40,188 nucleotides of DNA. It comes from Streptococcus sp. oral taxon 058 str. F0407 (GTDB taxonomy: Bacteria; Bacillota; Bacilli; Lactobacillales; Streptococcaceae). Under the pieces are notes generated by a model. It saw nothing but the letters and a program-made list of their open reading frames with translations. It was not told where the DNA came from and ran no database searches. The stretch covers positions 108,248 through 148,435 of the forward strand of contig NZ_JH378887.1 in NCBI RefSeq assembly GCF_000235485.1, in the 5' to 3' direction. The stretch's first letter is position 1; the number at the start of each line of letters is the position of its first letter. The position numbers and the translations under genes are program-made. Below are positions 9,001 to 19,184 of the stretch, piece after piece.

Positions 9001-9690
9001 ATGGGGAAACGGATTTTATTACTTGAGAAAGAACGAAATCTCGCTCGTTTTCTCAGTCTGGAACTCCAAAAAGAGCAATACCGTGTTGATCTGGTCGAGG
9101 AGGGGCAAAAAGCCCTTTCCATGGCTCTCCAGACGGATTATGACTTGATTTTACTGAATGCTCGTCTGGGGGATATGACGGCCCAGGGTTTTGCAGAGAG
9201 GCTGAGTCGGACAAAACCAGCCTCAGTGATCATGGTCTTGGACCATCGCGAAGAATTGCAAGACCAGATTGAGACAATCCAGCACTTCGCCGTTTCTTAC
9301 ATCTATAAGCCAGTGATTATTGATCAGCTGGTGGCTCGTATTTCAGCGATTTTCCGAGGTCGGGACTTTATCGACCAACACTGTAGTCAGATGAAGGTCC
9401 CAACGTCTTACCGCAATTTGCGTATGGATGTAGAACATCATACCGTTTATCGTGGCGAGGAGATGATTGCTCTGACACGCCGTGAGTATGACCTTTTGGC
9501 CACTCTCATGGGAAGCAAGAAGGTCTTGACTCGTGAGCAGTTGTTGGAAAGTGTTTGGAAGTACGAAAGTGCGACAGAAACCAATATCGTGGATGTTTAT
9601 ATCCGTTATCTACGTAGCAAGCTTGATGTAGAAGGTCAAAAAAGCTACATTAAAACCGTGCGTGGTGTTGGTTACACCATGCAAGAATAG
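9001..9690 (+). CDS. ritR: Orphan redox-responsive regulator RitR
   Basis: RitR is an OmpR-type response regulator of iron uptake (piu) and oxidative stress in S. pneumoniae; it has no partner kinase. The 229-residue protein has an N-terminal receiver domain and a C-terminal winged helix (RREYDLL near 160, then NIVDVYIRYLRSKL and KTVRGVGYTM). The usual phospho-acceptor Asp is replaced by Asn53 (LILLNARLGD), a hallmark of RitR. Cys128 in the interdomain linker (DQHCSQ) is the known redox switch, and is present. The ribosome site ahead of the ATG is weak (TAGG). This, with the 11-bp gap, suggests expression depends on gnd transcription and perhaps coupling. Gene order gnd-ritR matches pneumococcus. 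Confidence 0.94.
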   Translation: MGKRILLLEKERNLARFLSLELQKEQYRVDLVEEGQKALSMALQTDYDLILLNARLGDMTAQGFAERLSRTKPASVIMVLDHREELQDQIETIQHFAVSYIYKPVIIDQLVARISAIFRGRDFIDQHCSQMKVPTSYRNLRMDVEHHTVYRGEEMIALTRREYDLLATLMGSKKVLTREQLLESVWKYESATETNIVDVYIRYLRSKLDVEGQKSYIKTVRGVGYTMQE

Positions 9691-9691
9691 G

Positions 9692-9723
9692 AAAGCAGTT
9701 GCCGTTGTGTAACTGCTTTTTTT
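9692..9723 (+). terminator. Terminator of gnd-ritR
   Basis: AAAGCAGTT (9692-9700) pairs with AACTGCTTT (9711-9719), followed by a T-run to 9723. Confidence 0.9.
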
Positions 9724-9739
9724 GAGGAATTTCTATATA

Positions 9740-9768
9740 TTGACATGCAGTCAGGCCTTTGCTACAAT
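9740..9768 (+). promoter_or_regulatory. Strong promoter of the choline-binding protein
   Basis: There is a perfect TTGACA (9740-9745), a 17-bp spacer and TACAAT (9763-9768), with a TG extension (TGCTACAAT). The expected start site near 9775 is immediately ahead of the ribosome site GGAGG (9776-9780). Confidence 0.88.
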
Positions 9769-9788
9769 TAATCGTGGAGGATACTAAA

Positions 9789-10769
9789 ATGAAATTTTTG
9801 AAAAAAATGATGCAAGCTGGACTCGCAGTCTTTTTCTTTGGTTTGCTAGCGACAAGTACAGTATTGGCAGATACCACAGGTGGACAGTTTGTTGATAAGG
9901 ATAATAGAAAATACTATATAAAAGATGACCATAAAGCAATCTATTGGCATAAAATAGACGGTAAAACCCACTATTTTGGTGATGGAGGAGAGATGGTTGT
10001 CGGTTGGCAATACATAGAAATTCCAGGAACAGGCTATCGAGATAATCTATTTGATAATCGTCCAGTTTTCGAAATTGGCCTTCAACAGAAGTGGTACTAC
10101 TTTGGACAAGATGGGACTCTCCAAGAATTTGTTGGCTGGCAACAATTAGAGATTAAGGATTCATTAAATGTTGGCAAAAAACATGGTGAAGGATTTGAAG
10201 GCCCAGAAGTTCTTAAATTAGCAAACTATTACTTTGGCCAAGATCATTCTTTAAAAACAGGTTGGCTCTACGATCAATCTAACTGGTACTATCTAGCAAA
10301 AACAGGTCATTTAGGGAAAGACTACCTTGGTGGTGAGAGACGTGCGGGTTGGATAAACGATGATTCGACTTGGTACTACCTAGACCCAGAAACTGGCATT
10401 ATGCAAACGGGTTGGAAACAACTTGGCAATAAGTGGTACTATCTCCGTTCATCAGGAGCCATGGCAACTGGTTGGTATCAGGAAGGCTCATCTTGGTACT
10501 ATTTAGATGCTCAAAATGGTGATATGAAGACAGGTTGGGCTTATGTCGGTAACAAGTGGTACTATCTCCGTTCATCAGGAGCTATGGCAACTGGTTGGTA
10601 TCAGGAAGGTTCGACGTGGTATTATCTAAACGCAAGTAATGGTGACATGAAGACAGGCTGGTTCCAGGTCGGAGGGAAATGGTACTATGCTTATAGTTCA
10701 GGTGCTTTAGCAGTGAATACGACTGTAGAAGGCTATTACGTCAATTATAATGGCGAATGGATCCAATAA
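9789..10769 (+). CDS. Choline-binding surface protein, CbpF/CbpC/CbpJ-like
   Basis: This is a secreted protein held on the cell surface by binding choline on teichoic acids. It has 326 residues. The signal peptide, MKFLKKMMQAGLAVFFFGLL then ATSTVLA, is probably cut before DTTGG. A region of divergent GW-type repeats with inserts follows (GWQYIEIPG, YYFGQDG). The C-terminal half has regular 20-residue choline-binding repeats (TGW, KWYYLRSSGAMATGWYQEG, DMKTGW). The end, ALAVNTTVEGYYVNYNGEWIQ, is typical of the pneumococcal CbpF/CbpC/CbpJ group, where CbpF modulates the LytC lysozyme. No catalytic domain is visible, so a modulatory or adhesive role is likely. The ATG at 9789 has GGAGG 8 bases upstream; an upstream in-frame start at 9759 would fall inside the promoter. 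Pneumococcal TIGR4 has two such genes here; this strain has one. Confidence 0.9.
   Translation: MKFLKKMMQAGLAVFFFGLLATSTVLADTTGGQFVDKDNRKYYIKDDHKAIYWHKIDGKTHYFGDGGEMVVGWQYIEIPGTGYRDNLFDNRPVFEIGLQQKWYYFGQDGTLQEFVGWQQLEIKDSLNVGKKHGEGFEGPEVLKLANYYFGQDHSLKTGWLYDQSNWYYLAKTGHLGKDYLGGERRAGWINDDSTWYYLDPETGIMQTGWKQLGNKWYYLRSSGAMATGWYQEGSSWYYLDAQNGDMKTGWAYVGNKWYYLRSSGAMATGWYQEGSTWYYLNASNGDMKTGWFQVGGKWYYAYSSGALAVNTTVEGYYVNYNGEWIQ
10393..10690 (+). repeat. Near-identical choline-binding repeat pairs
   Basis: The stretch beginning AAGTGGTACTATCTCCGTTC at 10431 recurs at 10554 with almost no changes. This is a 123-bp (41-codon) period covering two choline-binding units. Copies this similar could recombine and change the repeat number. 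Confidence 0.8.
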
Positions 10770-10777
10770 TGAAAGGG

Positions 10778-10807
10778 GCGATTGTGAAGGAAACAATCGC
10801 TTTTTTT
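10778..10807 (+). terminator. Terminator of the choline-binding protein gene
   Basis: GCGATTGT (10778-10785) pairs with ACAATCGC (10793-10800) around a 7-nt loop, followed by seven T. Confidence 0.93.
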
Positions 10808-10814
10808 GTGAAAA

Positions 10815-10820
10815 TATAAT
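10815..10820 (+). promoter_or_regulatory. Candidate -10 of the mevalonate operon
   Basis: A perfect TATAAT lies just after the preceding terminator. A start site near 10827 would place the GGAGG at 10831 near the very 5' end of the mRNA. The -35 region falls in the terminator arm and is not close to consensus. Confidence 0.5.
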
Positions 10821-10847
10821 AAAATAGATAGGAGGAAATACTACTGT

Positions 10848-10880
10848 ATGAAAAGCAAGACGGTCTTTCCGTCTGGTTAA
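10848..10880 (+). CDS. Candidate 10-codon leader ORF of the mevalonate operon
   Basis: The ORF encodes MKSKTVFPSG and ends in TAA 8 bases before the mvk ATG. A GGAGG (10831-10835) lies 12 bases ahead of its start. Codons 4-9 form a hairpin, AGACGG (10858-10863) with CCGTCT (10869-10874). The TAA overlaps the AAAGGA ribosome site of mvk, so a terminating ribosome would be well placed to restart on mvk. It is out of frame with mvk. Translation is unproven; the GGAGG could be a coincidence or a stand-by site. Confidence 0.4.
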   Translation: MKSKTVFPSG

Positions 10881-10888
10881 AGGAAAAC

Positions 10889-11767
10889 ATGATAAAAAAA
10901 GTTGGTGTCGGTCAGGCACATAGTAAGATAATTTTAATAGGGGAGCATGCGGTTGTTTACGGTTATCCTGCCATTTCCCTGCCTCTCTTAGAGGTGGAGG
11001 TGACTTGTAAGGTGGTCCCTGCTGAAAGTCCATGGCGCCTTTATGAGGAGGATACCTTGTCTATGGCAGTGTATGCCTCGCTTGAGCATCTAAATATCAA
11101 GGATGCTTGCATTCGTTGTCAGATTGACTCAGCTATTCCTGAAAAACGGGGGATGGGTTCGTCAGCAGCTATCAGCATAGCAGCCATTCGAGCTGTTTTT
11201 GACTACTATCAAGCCGACCTGCCTCATGATATATTAGAAATCTTGGTCAATCGGGCTGAGATGATTGCCCATATGAATCCGAGTGGTTTGGATGCCAAGA
11301 CCTGTCTCAGTGACCAACCTATTCGCTTTATTAAAAACGTTGGATTTACAGAGATTAAGATGGACCTATCTGCCTATTTGGTCATTGCAGATACGGGCGT
11401 GTATGGTCACACTCGTGAAGCCATCCAAGTGGTTCAAAGCAAGGGGAAGGATGCTCTACCGTTTTTGCATGCCTTGGGAGAATTGACCCAGCAAGCAGAA
11501 GATGCGATTAGACGAAAAGATGCTGAAAAACTGGGACAAATCTTCAGTCAGGCGCATTTACATCTAAAAGAAATTGGTGTCAGTAGCCTTGAGGCAGATT
11601 CCCTCGTTGAAACAGCTATGAGCTACGGTGCTCTGGGAGCCAAGATGAGTGGTGGTGGTCTAGGAGGCTGTATTATCGCCTTGGTAGCTACTCTAGATCA
11701 AGCACAAGAATTAGCAAAACGATTAGAAGAGAAAGGAGCTGTTCAGACATGGATCGAAAGCCTGTAA
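10889..11767 (+). CDS. mvk: Mevalonate kinase
   Basis: The enzyme phosphorylates mevalonate with ATP, the first step of the lower mevalonate pathway to isopentenyl diphosphate. The 292-residue protein has the GHMP-kinase N-terminal motif KIILIGEHAVVYGYPAIS (13-30), the phosphate loop PEKRGMGSSAAIS (84-96) and the C-terminal glycine motif KMSGGGLGGC. The segment NPSGLDAKT holds the catalytic Asp. The pneumococcal enzyme is known to be inhibited by diphosphomevalonate, and this one is close in length and sequence as I recall it. It is the first main gene of a four-gene operon and overlaps mvaD by 19 bp. Confidence 0.97.
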   Translation: MIKKVGVGQAHSKIILIGEHAVVYGYPAISLPLLEVEVTCKVVPAESPWRLYEEDTLSMAVYASLEHLNIKDACIRCQIDSAIPEKRGMGSSAAISIAAIRAVFDYYQADLPHDILEILVNRAEMIAHMNPSGLDAKTCLSDQPIRFIKNVGFTEIKMDLSAYLVIADTGVYGHTREAIQVVQSKGKDALPFLHALGELTQQAEDAIRRKDAEKLGQIFSQAHLHLKEIGVSSLEADSLVETAMSYGALGAKMSGGGLGGCIIALVATLDQAQELAKRLEEKGAVQTWIESL

Positions 11768-12688
11768 CAGTACGTTCCTACGCAAATATTGCCATTATCA
11801 AATACTGGGGAAAGAAAAAAGAAAAAGAGATGGTTCCTGCTACTAGCAGTATCTCTCTGACTTTGGAAAATATGTACACAGAGACGACCTTGTCGCCTCT
11901 ACTGACGGATGCGACTGCTGATGCATTTTATATCAATGGTCAGCTCCAAAATGAGGCGGAGCATGCTAAGATGAGTAAGATTATCAACCGTTACCGTCCA
12001 GCAGGTGAGGGATTTGTCCGTATTGATACCCAAAATAATATGCCGACCGCAGCGGGTTTATCCTCAAGTTCCAGCGGTTTGTCCGCCTTGGTCAAGGCTT
12101 GCAATACCTATTTCCAGCTTGGTTTGGATCGGAGTCAGTTGGCGCAGGAAGCTAAGTTTGCCTCAGGTTCTTCCTCTCGTAGTTTTTATGGACCACTAGG
12201 TGCCTGGGATAAGGATAGTGGGGAAATTTACCCTGTAGAGACAGATTTGAAACTAGCTATGATTATGTTGGTGCTAGAAGACAAGAAAAAACCAATCTCT
12301 AGCCGTGATGGAATGAAACTCTGTGTGGAAACCTCGACGACCTTTGATGACTGGGTGCGCCAGTCTGAGAAAGACTATCAAGATATGCTGGTCTATCTCA
12401 AAGAGAATGACTTTGCCAAGGTTGGGGAATTAACGGAGAGAAATGCCCTTGCTATGCACGCTACTACCAAAACAGCATCACCAGCTTTTTCTTATCTGAC
12501 CGATGCAAGCTATGAAGCCATGGACTTTGTTCGCCAGCTTCGTGAGCAAGGGGGAGCCTGCTACTTTACTATGGATGCTGGTCCCAATGTCAAAGTTCTT
12601 TGTCTAGAGAAAGACTTGGAACACCTCTCAGAACTCTTGGGCCAACGTTATCGCTTGATTGTGTCAAAAACAAAGGATTTGAGTCAAG

Positions 12689-12702
<14 letters not shown>
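11749..12702 (+). CDS. mvaD: Diphosphomevalonate decarboxylase
   Basis: The enzyme converts mevalonate diphosphate to isopentenyl diphosphate with ATP and CO2 release. At 317 residues it has the family length. Motifs seen are the N-terminal SYANIAIIKYWGKK, the Ser-rich ATP loop GLSSSSSGLSALVKACN (about 96-112), ASGSSSRSFYGPLGAW, and the C-terminal TMDAGPNVKVLC with the catalytic Asp. It overlaps both neighbours (19 bp with mvk, 14 bp with mvaK2), indicating tight translational coupling within the operon. Confidence 0.97.
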
Positions 12703-14704
<2,002 letters not shown>

Positions 14705-14737
14705 CCATCCTCAGACCGAGGTGACTTTTTTGAATTG

Positions 14738-14746
14738 TGATAAAAT
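14738..14746 (+). promoter_or_regulatory. Candidate liaFSR promoter (extended -10)
   Basis: TGATAAAAT has a TAAAAT hexamer with the TG extension, 20 bp ahead of the liaF ATG. It is the same 9-mer as in front of gnd. No clear -35 is seen. Confidence 0.5.
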
Positions 14747-14766
14747 AGAAAGGAGAGGATGCAGCT

Positions 14767-15465
14767 ATGAAAAAATTTCAAATCTTTTTATTTATTGAAG
14801 CCTGTCTTTTGACGGGAGCTCTGATTTTGATGGTATCAGAGCATTTTTCGCGTTTTCTGCTGATTCTGTTCCTCTTTTTGCTCTTACTGCGCTATTATAC
14901 AGGTAAAGAGGGAAATAACGTCTTTCTCCTTGTAGCGACCATTCTTTTCTTTTTCATCGTCATGCTTAATCCCTTTGTGATTCTAGCGATCTTTGTAGCA
15001 GTCATATACAGTCTCTTTCTTCTCTATCCGATGATGAATCAAGAAAGAGAGGAGACCGACTTGGTCTTTGAAGAGGTGGTGACGGTTAAAAATGAAAAGA
15101 ATCGCTGGTTTGGTAATCTCCATCATTTCTCTAGTCATCAGACCTGCCAGTTTGACGATATCAATCTCTTTCGCCTCATGGGTAAGGATACCATTCATCT
15201 AGAAAGAGTTATCCTAACCAATCATGACAATGTCATTATCCTTAGAAAGATGGTCGGAACGACTAGGATTATCGTGCCTGTAGATGTGGAAATCAGTCTA
15301 AGTGTCAACTGCCTTTACGGAGATTTAACTTTCCTCCACCAACCTAAGAAATCCCTACGCAATGAACACTATCATCAGGAAACCAGGGACTATCTCAAGA
15401 GTAACAAGAGCGTCAAAATTTTCCTAACCAGTATGATTGGAGATGTGGAGGTGGTCAGAGGATGA
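14767..15465 (+). CDS. liaF: LiaF/VraT-like regulator of the envelope-stress two-component system
   Basis: This membrane protein is thought to hold the LiaS kinase inactive when the envelope is intact. The 232-residue protein has hydrophobic segments at about 5-20, 24-40, 47-62 and 65-82, covering the N-terminal third. A soluble C-terminal domain with beta-strand character (about 95-232: GNLHHFSSHQ, RMVGTTRIIVPVDVEISL-like, IGDVEVVRG) is the conserved LiaF domain. It overlaps the kinase start by 4 bp (ATGA), so expression is coupled. GGAGAGG precedes the ATG. It corresponds to pneumococcal SP_0385, first gene of TCS03. Confidence 0.92.
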   Translation: MKKFQIFLFIEACLLTGALILMVSEHFSRFLLILFLFLLLLRYYTGKEGNNVFLLVATILFFFIVMLNPFVILAIFVAVIYSLFLLYPMMNQEREETDLVFEEVVTVKNEKNRWFGNLHHFSSHQTCQFDDINLFRLMGKDTIHLERVILTNHDNVIILRKMVGTTRIIVPVDVEISLSVNCLYGDLTFLHQPKKSLRNEHYHQETRDYLKSNKSVKIFLTSMIGDVEVVRG

Positions 15466-16460
15466 AAAAGCAACCCTATCTGATAATCGGGCTGACTTCT
15501 TTCCTCTTTATCCTCTTTTTGACCAATAGTCTGCTTGATATTTTTGAACTAGACTGGTCCTATTTGCTACAGGATATCGAGAAAACAGAAAAGTTAATCT
15601 TCTTGATCTTTGTCTTTAGCCTTTCCATGTCCTTCTTTTTTCTCCTCTTTTGGCGCGTGATAGAAGAAGTCTCTCGCAGAAAAATGCAGGTCAATCTCAA
15701 GCGCTTATTAGCAGGAAAAGAAGTAGTTTCTTTTGCAGATCCAGACTTGGATGCCAGTTTCAAGTCCTTATCTGGTAAGCTCAATCTTTTGACAGAAGCT
15801 GTTCAAAAGGCTGAAAACCAAAGCCTAGTTAAGGAAGAAGCAATCATCGAGAAAGAACGGAAGCGGATAGCACGTGACTTACATGATACAGTTAGTCAGG
15901 AATTGTTTGCGGCGCATATGATTTTATCAGGTGTCAGTCAGCAGGCTTTGAAGCTGGATAGAGAAAAGCTGCAGACCCAGTTGCAAAGTGTCGCAGCCAT
16001 CCTCGAAACAGCCCAGAAAGATCTGCGGGTCTTGCTCTTGCATTTGCGACCAGTTGAGTTGGAAGAGAAGAGTTTGGTTGAGGGGATTCAAATCCTCTTA
16101 AAAGAGCTAGAGGACAAGAGTGATCTCAAGGTTAGTCTCAAGCAGAATGTGTCTAAATTGCCCAAGAAGATTGAAGAACATATCTTCCGCATTTTGCAGG
16201 AATTGATTAGCAATACCCTTCGCCATGCCCAGGCATCTTGTTTGGATGTCTACCTCTATCAGACAGATGTTGAATTGCAGCTGAAAGTGGTGGACAATGG
16301 GATTGGCTTCCAGTTAGGGAGTTTAGACGATTTGAGTTATGGACTGCGAAATATTAAGGAGCGGGTTGAAGATATGGCTGGAACAGTTCAACTCTTGACA
16401 GCACCTAAGCAAGGACTGGCGGTTGATATCCGTATTCCCCTGCTCGACAAGGAATCATAA
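15462..16460 (+). CDS. liaS: LiaS/VraS-type sensor histidine kinase (TCS03)
   Basis: The kinase senses cell-wall stress and phosphorylates LiaR. The 332-residue protein has two transmembrane segments (about 6-24 and 44-66) with a very short outside loop, typical of intramembrane-sensing kinases. The HisKA_3 dimerisation domain carries the phospho-acceptor His141 in RIARDLHDTVSQELF. The ATPase domain has the N-box ELISNTLRHAQA and the G-box DNGIGF, and ends DIRIPLLDKES. It is coupled to liaF and followed by liaR 10 bp later. Confidence 0.95.
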   Translation: MKKQPYLIIGLTSFLFILFLTNSLLDIFELDWSYLLQDIEKTEKLIFLIFVFSLSMSFFFLLFWRVIEEVSRRKMQVNLKRLLAGKEVVSFADPDLDASFKSLSGKLNLLTEAVQKAENQSLVKEEAIIEKERKRIARDLHDTVSQELFAAHMILSGVSQQALKLDREKLQTQLQSVAAILETAQKDLRVLLLHLRPVELEEKSLVEGIQILLKELEDKSDLKVSLKQNVSKLPKKIEEHIFRILQELISNTLRHAQASCLDVYLYQTDVELQLKVVDNGIGFQLGSLDDLSYGLRNIKERVEDMAGTVQLLTAPKQGLAVDIRIPLLDKES

Positions 16461-16470
16461 AGGAGTAGAG

Positions 16471-17103
16471 ATGAAAATTTTACTGGTAGATGACCATGAA
16501 ATGGTCCGATTGGGCTTGAAAAGCTACTTTGACCTCCAAGACGATGTAGAAGTTGTAGGCGAGGCCGCCAATGGGTCTCAAGGTATTGAGTTAGCCTTGG
16601 AACTCCGTCCAGATGTCATTGTCATGGATATCGTCATGCCTGAGATGAATGGGATTGATGCAACCTTGGCCATCCTCAAAGAATGGCCTGAAGCAAAGAT
16701 TTTGATTGTGACCTCTTACCTAGACAATGAAAAAATCATGCCTGTCTTGAATGCTGGTGCTAAAGGCTATATGCTCAAAACTTCAAGTGCGGATGAATTG
16801 TTGCACGCTGTTCGTAAGGTTGCCGCTGGAGAGCTTGCTATTGAACAAGAGGTCAGCAAGAAGGTCGAATACCACCGCAATCATATCGAGCTTCATGAGG
16901 ATCTGACTGCGCGTGAGCGAGACGTGCTCCAACTCATCGCCAAGGGCTACGAAAATCAGCGCATCGCAGATGAACTCTTCATCTCTCTCAAGACGGTCAA
17001 AACCCATGTGTCAAATATATTGGCAAAGTTAGAAGTCAGTGACCGGACCCAGGCTGCGGTCTATGCCTTTCAGCACCACTTGGTGGGGCAGGAGGACTTT
17101 TAG
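16471..17103 (+). CDS. liaR: LiaR/VraR-type response regulator (TCS03)
   Basis: This is a NarL-family DNA-binding regulator activated by LiaS in response to wall-active agents. The 210-residue protein has an N-terminal receiver (acidic pocket VDDHE, phospho-acceptor Asp53 in VMDIVMPEMNG, Lys at YMLKTS). Its C-terminal LuxR-type helix-turn-helix reads LTARERDVLQLIAKGYENQRIA and ISLKTVKTHVSNILAKL. The ATG at 16471 has AAGGAG 7 bases upstream and gives the family N-terminus MKILLVDDHE; upstream in-frame codons belong to the kinase end. An AGGAGG near its 3' end serves the next gene. Confidence 0.95.
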   Translation: MKILLVDDHEMVRLGLKSYFDLQDDVEVVGEAANGSQGIELALELRPDVIVMDIVMPEMNGIDATLAILKEWPEAKILIVTSYLDNEKIMPVLNAGAKGYMLKTSSADELLHAVRKVAAGELAIEQEVSKKVEYHRNHIELHEDLTARERDVLQLIAKGYENQRIADELFISLKTVKTHVSNILAKLEVSDRTQAAVYAFQHHLVGQEDF

Positions 17104-17761
17104 ATGAGTCTTGCAGATTTACTTATGGAGTTGGATGCGGCAAAAAAATCCAGAAAAAGCAGGCCCCATGGAAGCCTATATGCGCCATCAATTTTCCTTT
17201 CTAGGCGTTGCAGCTCCTGAAAGAAATGCACTCTATAAAAAATACTTTCCAAGTGCGAAAAAAACAAAGATCATTGATTGGAATTTTGTAGACATTTGCT
17301 GGGAAAAGGATGCTAGAGAATACCAATATGTGGCTGCCAACTATTTGAAGGCCGTGCAGTCTTATCTAACGGAGAGCGATTTACCTAAGCTTGAGCGCCT
17401 GGTCGTGACCAAGTCCTGGTGGGACACGGTAGATATTCTAGACCGAGTAGTGGGAAGTCTGGTATATGACAAACCAGAGCTGGGAGAAATCATCCTCCAA
17501 TGGAGTTTATCAGATAATATCTGGCTGAGACGAGTCGCCATTGACCACCAGTTGTTAAGAAAAGAGAAAACGGATGTTCGACTAATGGAAAAGATCCTGC
17601 TCAATAATCTGAACCAGACAGAATTTTTTATCAATAAAGCCATCGGCTGGGCTCTAAGAGACTACTCCAAAACCAATCCAGACTGGGTAGAAAGCTTCAT
17701 CGAAAAAAACAAGGAAAGAATGGCTGAACTAAGTATCAAGGAAGCTAGCAAGTATCTCTAG
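17104..17761 (+). pseudogene. AlkD-like DNA alkylation repair protein, frameshifted at an A7 tract
   Basis: AlkD-type HEAT-repeat glycosylases remove alkylated bases from DNA. The natural start is the ATG at 17104, immediately after the liaR stop, with AGGAGG (17090-17095) 8 bases upstream; it reads MSLADLLMELDAAK. A run of seven A (17142-17148) then shifts the frame, and translation ends at 17218-17220 after 38 residues. The next frame continues without a break as KNPEKAGPMEAYMRHQF and runs to 17761 (VVTKSWWDTVD, WLRRVAIDHQL, FINKAIGWALRDYSKTNP), the typical AlkD core. Six A instead of seven would restore a 218-residue protein. Either the gene is broken, the length of the tract varies, or the base is an assembly error. 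The TTG at 17111 opens the downstream frame but is badly spaced from the ribosome site. Confidence 0.85.
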
Positions 17762-17786
17762 CATCATTGAAAAGCGTATTCATTAC

Positions 17787-17816
17787 TTGAAAAAAGTCGC
17801 CCGTTTATGTTATAAT
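17787..17816 (+). promoter_or_regulatory. Promoter of tig
   Basis: TTGAAA (17787-17792), an 18-bp spacer, and TATAAT (17811-17816) with the TG extension (TGTTATAAT). Confidence 0.85.
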
Positions 17817-17853
17817 AGACTGTATTTAAAAAATTTTAAGGAGAAATGACAGA

Positions 17854-19137
17854 ATGTCTGTATCATTTGAAAACAAAGAAACAAACCGTGGAGTCTTGAC
17901 TTTCACAATCTCTCAAGGCCAAATCAAACCAGAAGTGGATCGTGTCTTCAACTCAGTGAAGAAAACTCTTAACGTTCCAGGTTTCCGTAAAGGTCACCTG
18001 CCACGTCCTATCTTTGATAAAAAGTTTGGTGAAGAAACACTTTACCAAGATGTTTTGAACGCTCTTTTGCCAAACGCTTATGAAGCAGCTGTAAAAGAAG
18101 CTGGTCTTGAAGTGGTTGCACAACCAAAAATCGACGTGACTTCAATGGAAAAAGGTCAAGACTGGGTTATCACAGCTGAAGTTGTGACAAAACCTGAAGT
18201 AAAATTGGGCGACTACAAAAACCTTGAAGTATCAGTAGATGTAGAAAAAGAAGTAACAGACGCTGACGTTGAAGAGCGTATTGAACGCGAACGCAACAAC
18301 TTGGCTGAATTGGTTATCAAAGAAGGTGCTGCTGAAAATGGCGACACAGTTGTGATTGACTTTGTTGGTTCTATCGACGGTGTTGAATTTGACGGTGGGA
18401 AAGGTGAAAACTTCTCACTTGGACTTGGATCAGGTCAATTCATCCCTGGTTTCGAAGACCAATTGGTTGGTCACTCAGCTGGCGAAACTGTTGATGTTAT
18501 CGTAACATTCCCAGAAGACTACCAAGCAGAAGATCTTGCAGGTAAAGAAGCTAAATTCGTAACAACTATTCACGAAGTAAAAGCAAAAGAAGTTCCAGCT
18601 CTTGACGATGAACTTGCAAAAGACATCGACGAAGAAGTTGAAACACTTGCTGAATTGAAAGAAAAATACCGCAAGGAATTGACTGCTGCAAAAGAAGAAG
18701 CATACAAAGATGCCCTTGAAGGTGCAGCAATCGATAAAGCTGTAGAAAACGCTGAAATCGTAGAACTTCCAGAAGAAATGATCCACGAAGAAGTTCACCG
18801 CTCAGTAAACGAATTCCTTGGAAACTTGCAACGTCAAGGTATCAACCCTGACATGTACTTCCAAATCACTGGAACTACTCAAGAAGACCTTCACAAACAA
18901 TACGAAGCAGAAGCTGAGTCACGTACTAAGACTAACCTTGTAATCGAAGCAGTTGCCAAGGCTGAAGGATTTGACGCTACTGAAGAAGAAATCCAAAAAG
19001 AAATCGAACAATTGGCAGCAACTTACAACATGGAAGTTGCACAAGTTCAAAACTTGCTTTCAGCTGATATGTTGAAACATGATATCGCAATCAAAAAAGC
19101 TGTTGAATTGATCACAAGTACTGCAACAGTAAAATAA
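17854..19137 (+). CDS. tig: Trigger factor, ribosome-associated chaperone
   Basis: Trigger factor binds at the ribosomal exit tunnel and shields nascent chains. The 427 residues are the usual length. The N-terminal ribosome-binding domain contains the signature [13 protein letters not shown] (about 44-56). The FKBP-like prolyl isomerase domain follows ([20 protein letters not shown] to [17 protein letters not shown], about 160-245). The helical C-terminal domain starts near [14 protein letters not shown]. Codon use is biased as in highly expressed genes. AAGGAG lies 10 bases ahead of the ATG. It is monocistronic, with its own promoter and terminator. Confidence 0.98.
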   Translation: MSVSFENKETNRGVLTFTISQGQIKPEVDRVFNSVKKTLNVPGFRKGHLPRPIFDKKFGEETLYQDVLNALLPNAYEAAVKEAGLEVVAQPKIDVTSMEKGQDWVITAEVVTKPEVKLGDYKNLEVSVDVEKEVTDADVEERIERERNNLAELVIKEGAAENGDTVVIDFVGSIDGVEFDGGKGENFSLGLGSGQFIPGFEDQLVGHSAGETVDVIVTFPEDYQAEDLAGKEAKFVTTIHEVKAKEVPALDDELAKDIDEEVETLAELKEKYRKELTAAKEEAYKDALEGAAIDKAVENAEIVELPEEMIHEEVHRSVNEFLGNLQRQGINPDMYFQITGTTQEDLHKQYEAEAESRTKTNLVIEAVAKAEGFDATEEEIQKEIEQLAATYNMEVAQVQNLLSADMLKHDIAIKKAVELITSTATVK

Positions 19138-19148
19138 TCTTAAAAGAT

Positions 19149-19177
19149 AAAAAGCCCACCTGATTAGGTGGGTTTTC
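19149..19177. terminator. Bidirectional terminator between tig and recD2
   Basis: CCCACCT (19155-19161) pairs with AGGTGGG (19166-19172), loop GATT. TTTT follows on the plus strand and the AAAAA at 19149-19153 gives the T-run on the minus strand, serving both convergent genes. Confidence 0.88.
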
Positions 19178-19184
19178 TGCTGGT

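Noticed and set aside
10393..10690. CRISPR-like spaced repeats
   Set aside because: The repeats are in-frame choline-binding units of a secreted protein, with no non-coding spacers or cas genes.
17142..17148. Programmed ribosomal frameshifting at the A7 tract
   Set aside because: The required shift is +1, whereas A-rich slippery sites normally promote -1 shifts; there is no stimulatory structure that I can see. Transcript slippage or mutation is more likely.
17111..17761. Intact AlkD-like gene starting at TTG 17111
   Set aside because: The AGGAGG site is correctly spaced for the ATG at 17104, not for this TTG, and the residues before KNPEKAG do not fit the family; frameshift is the better explanation.
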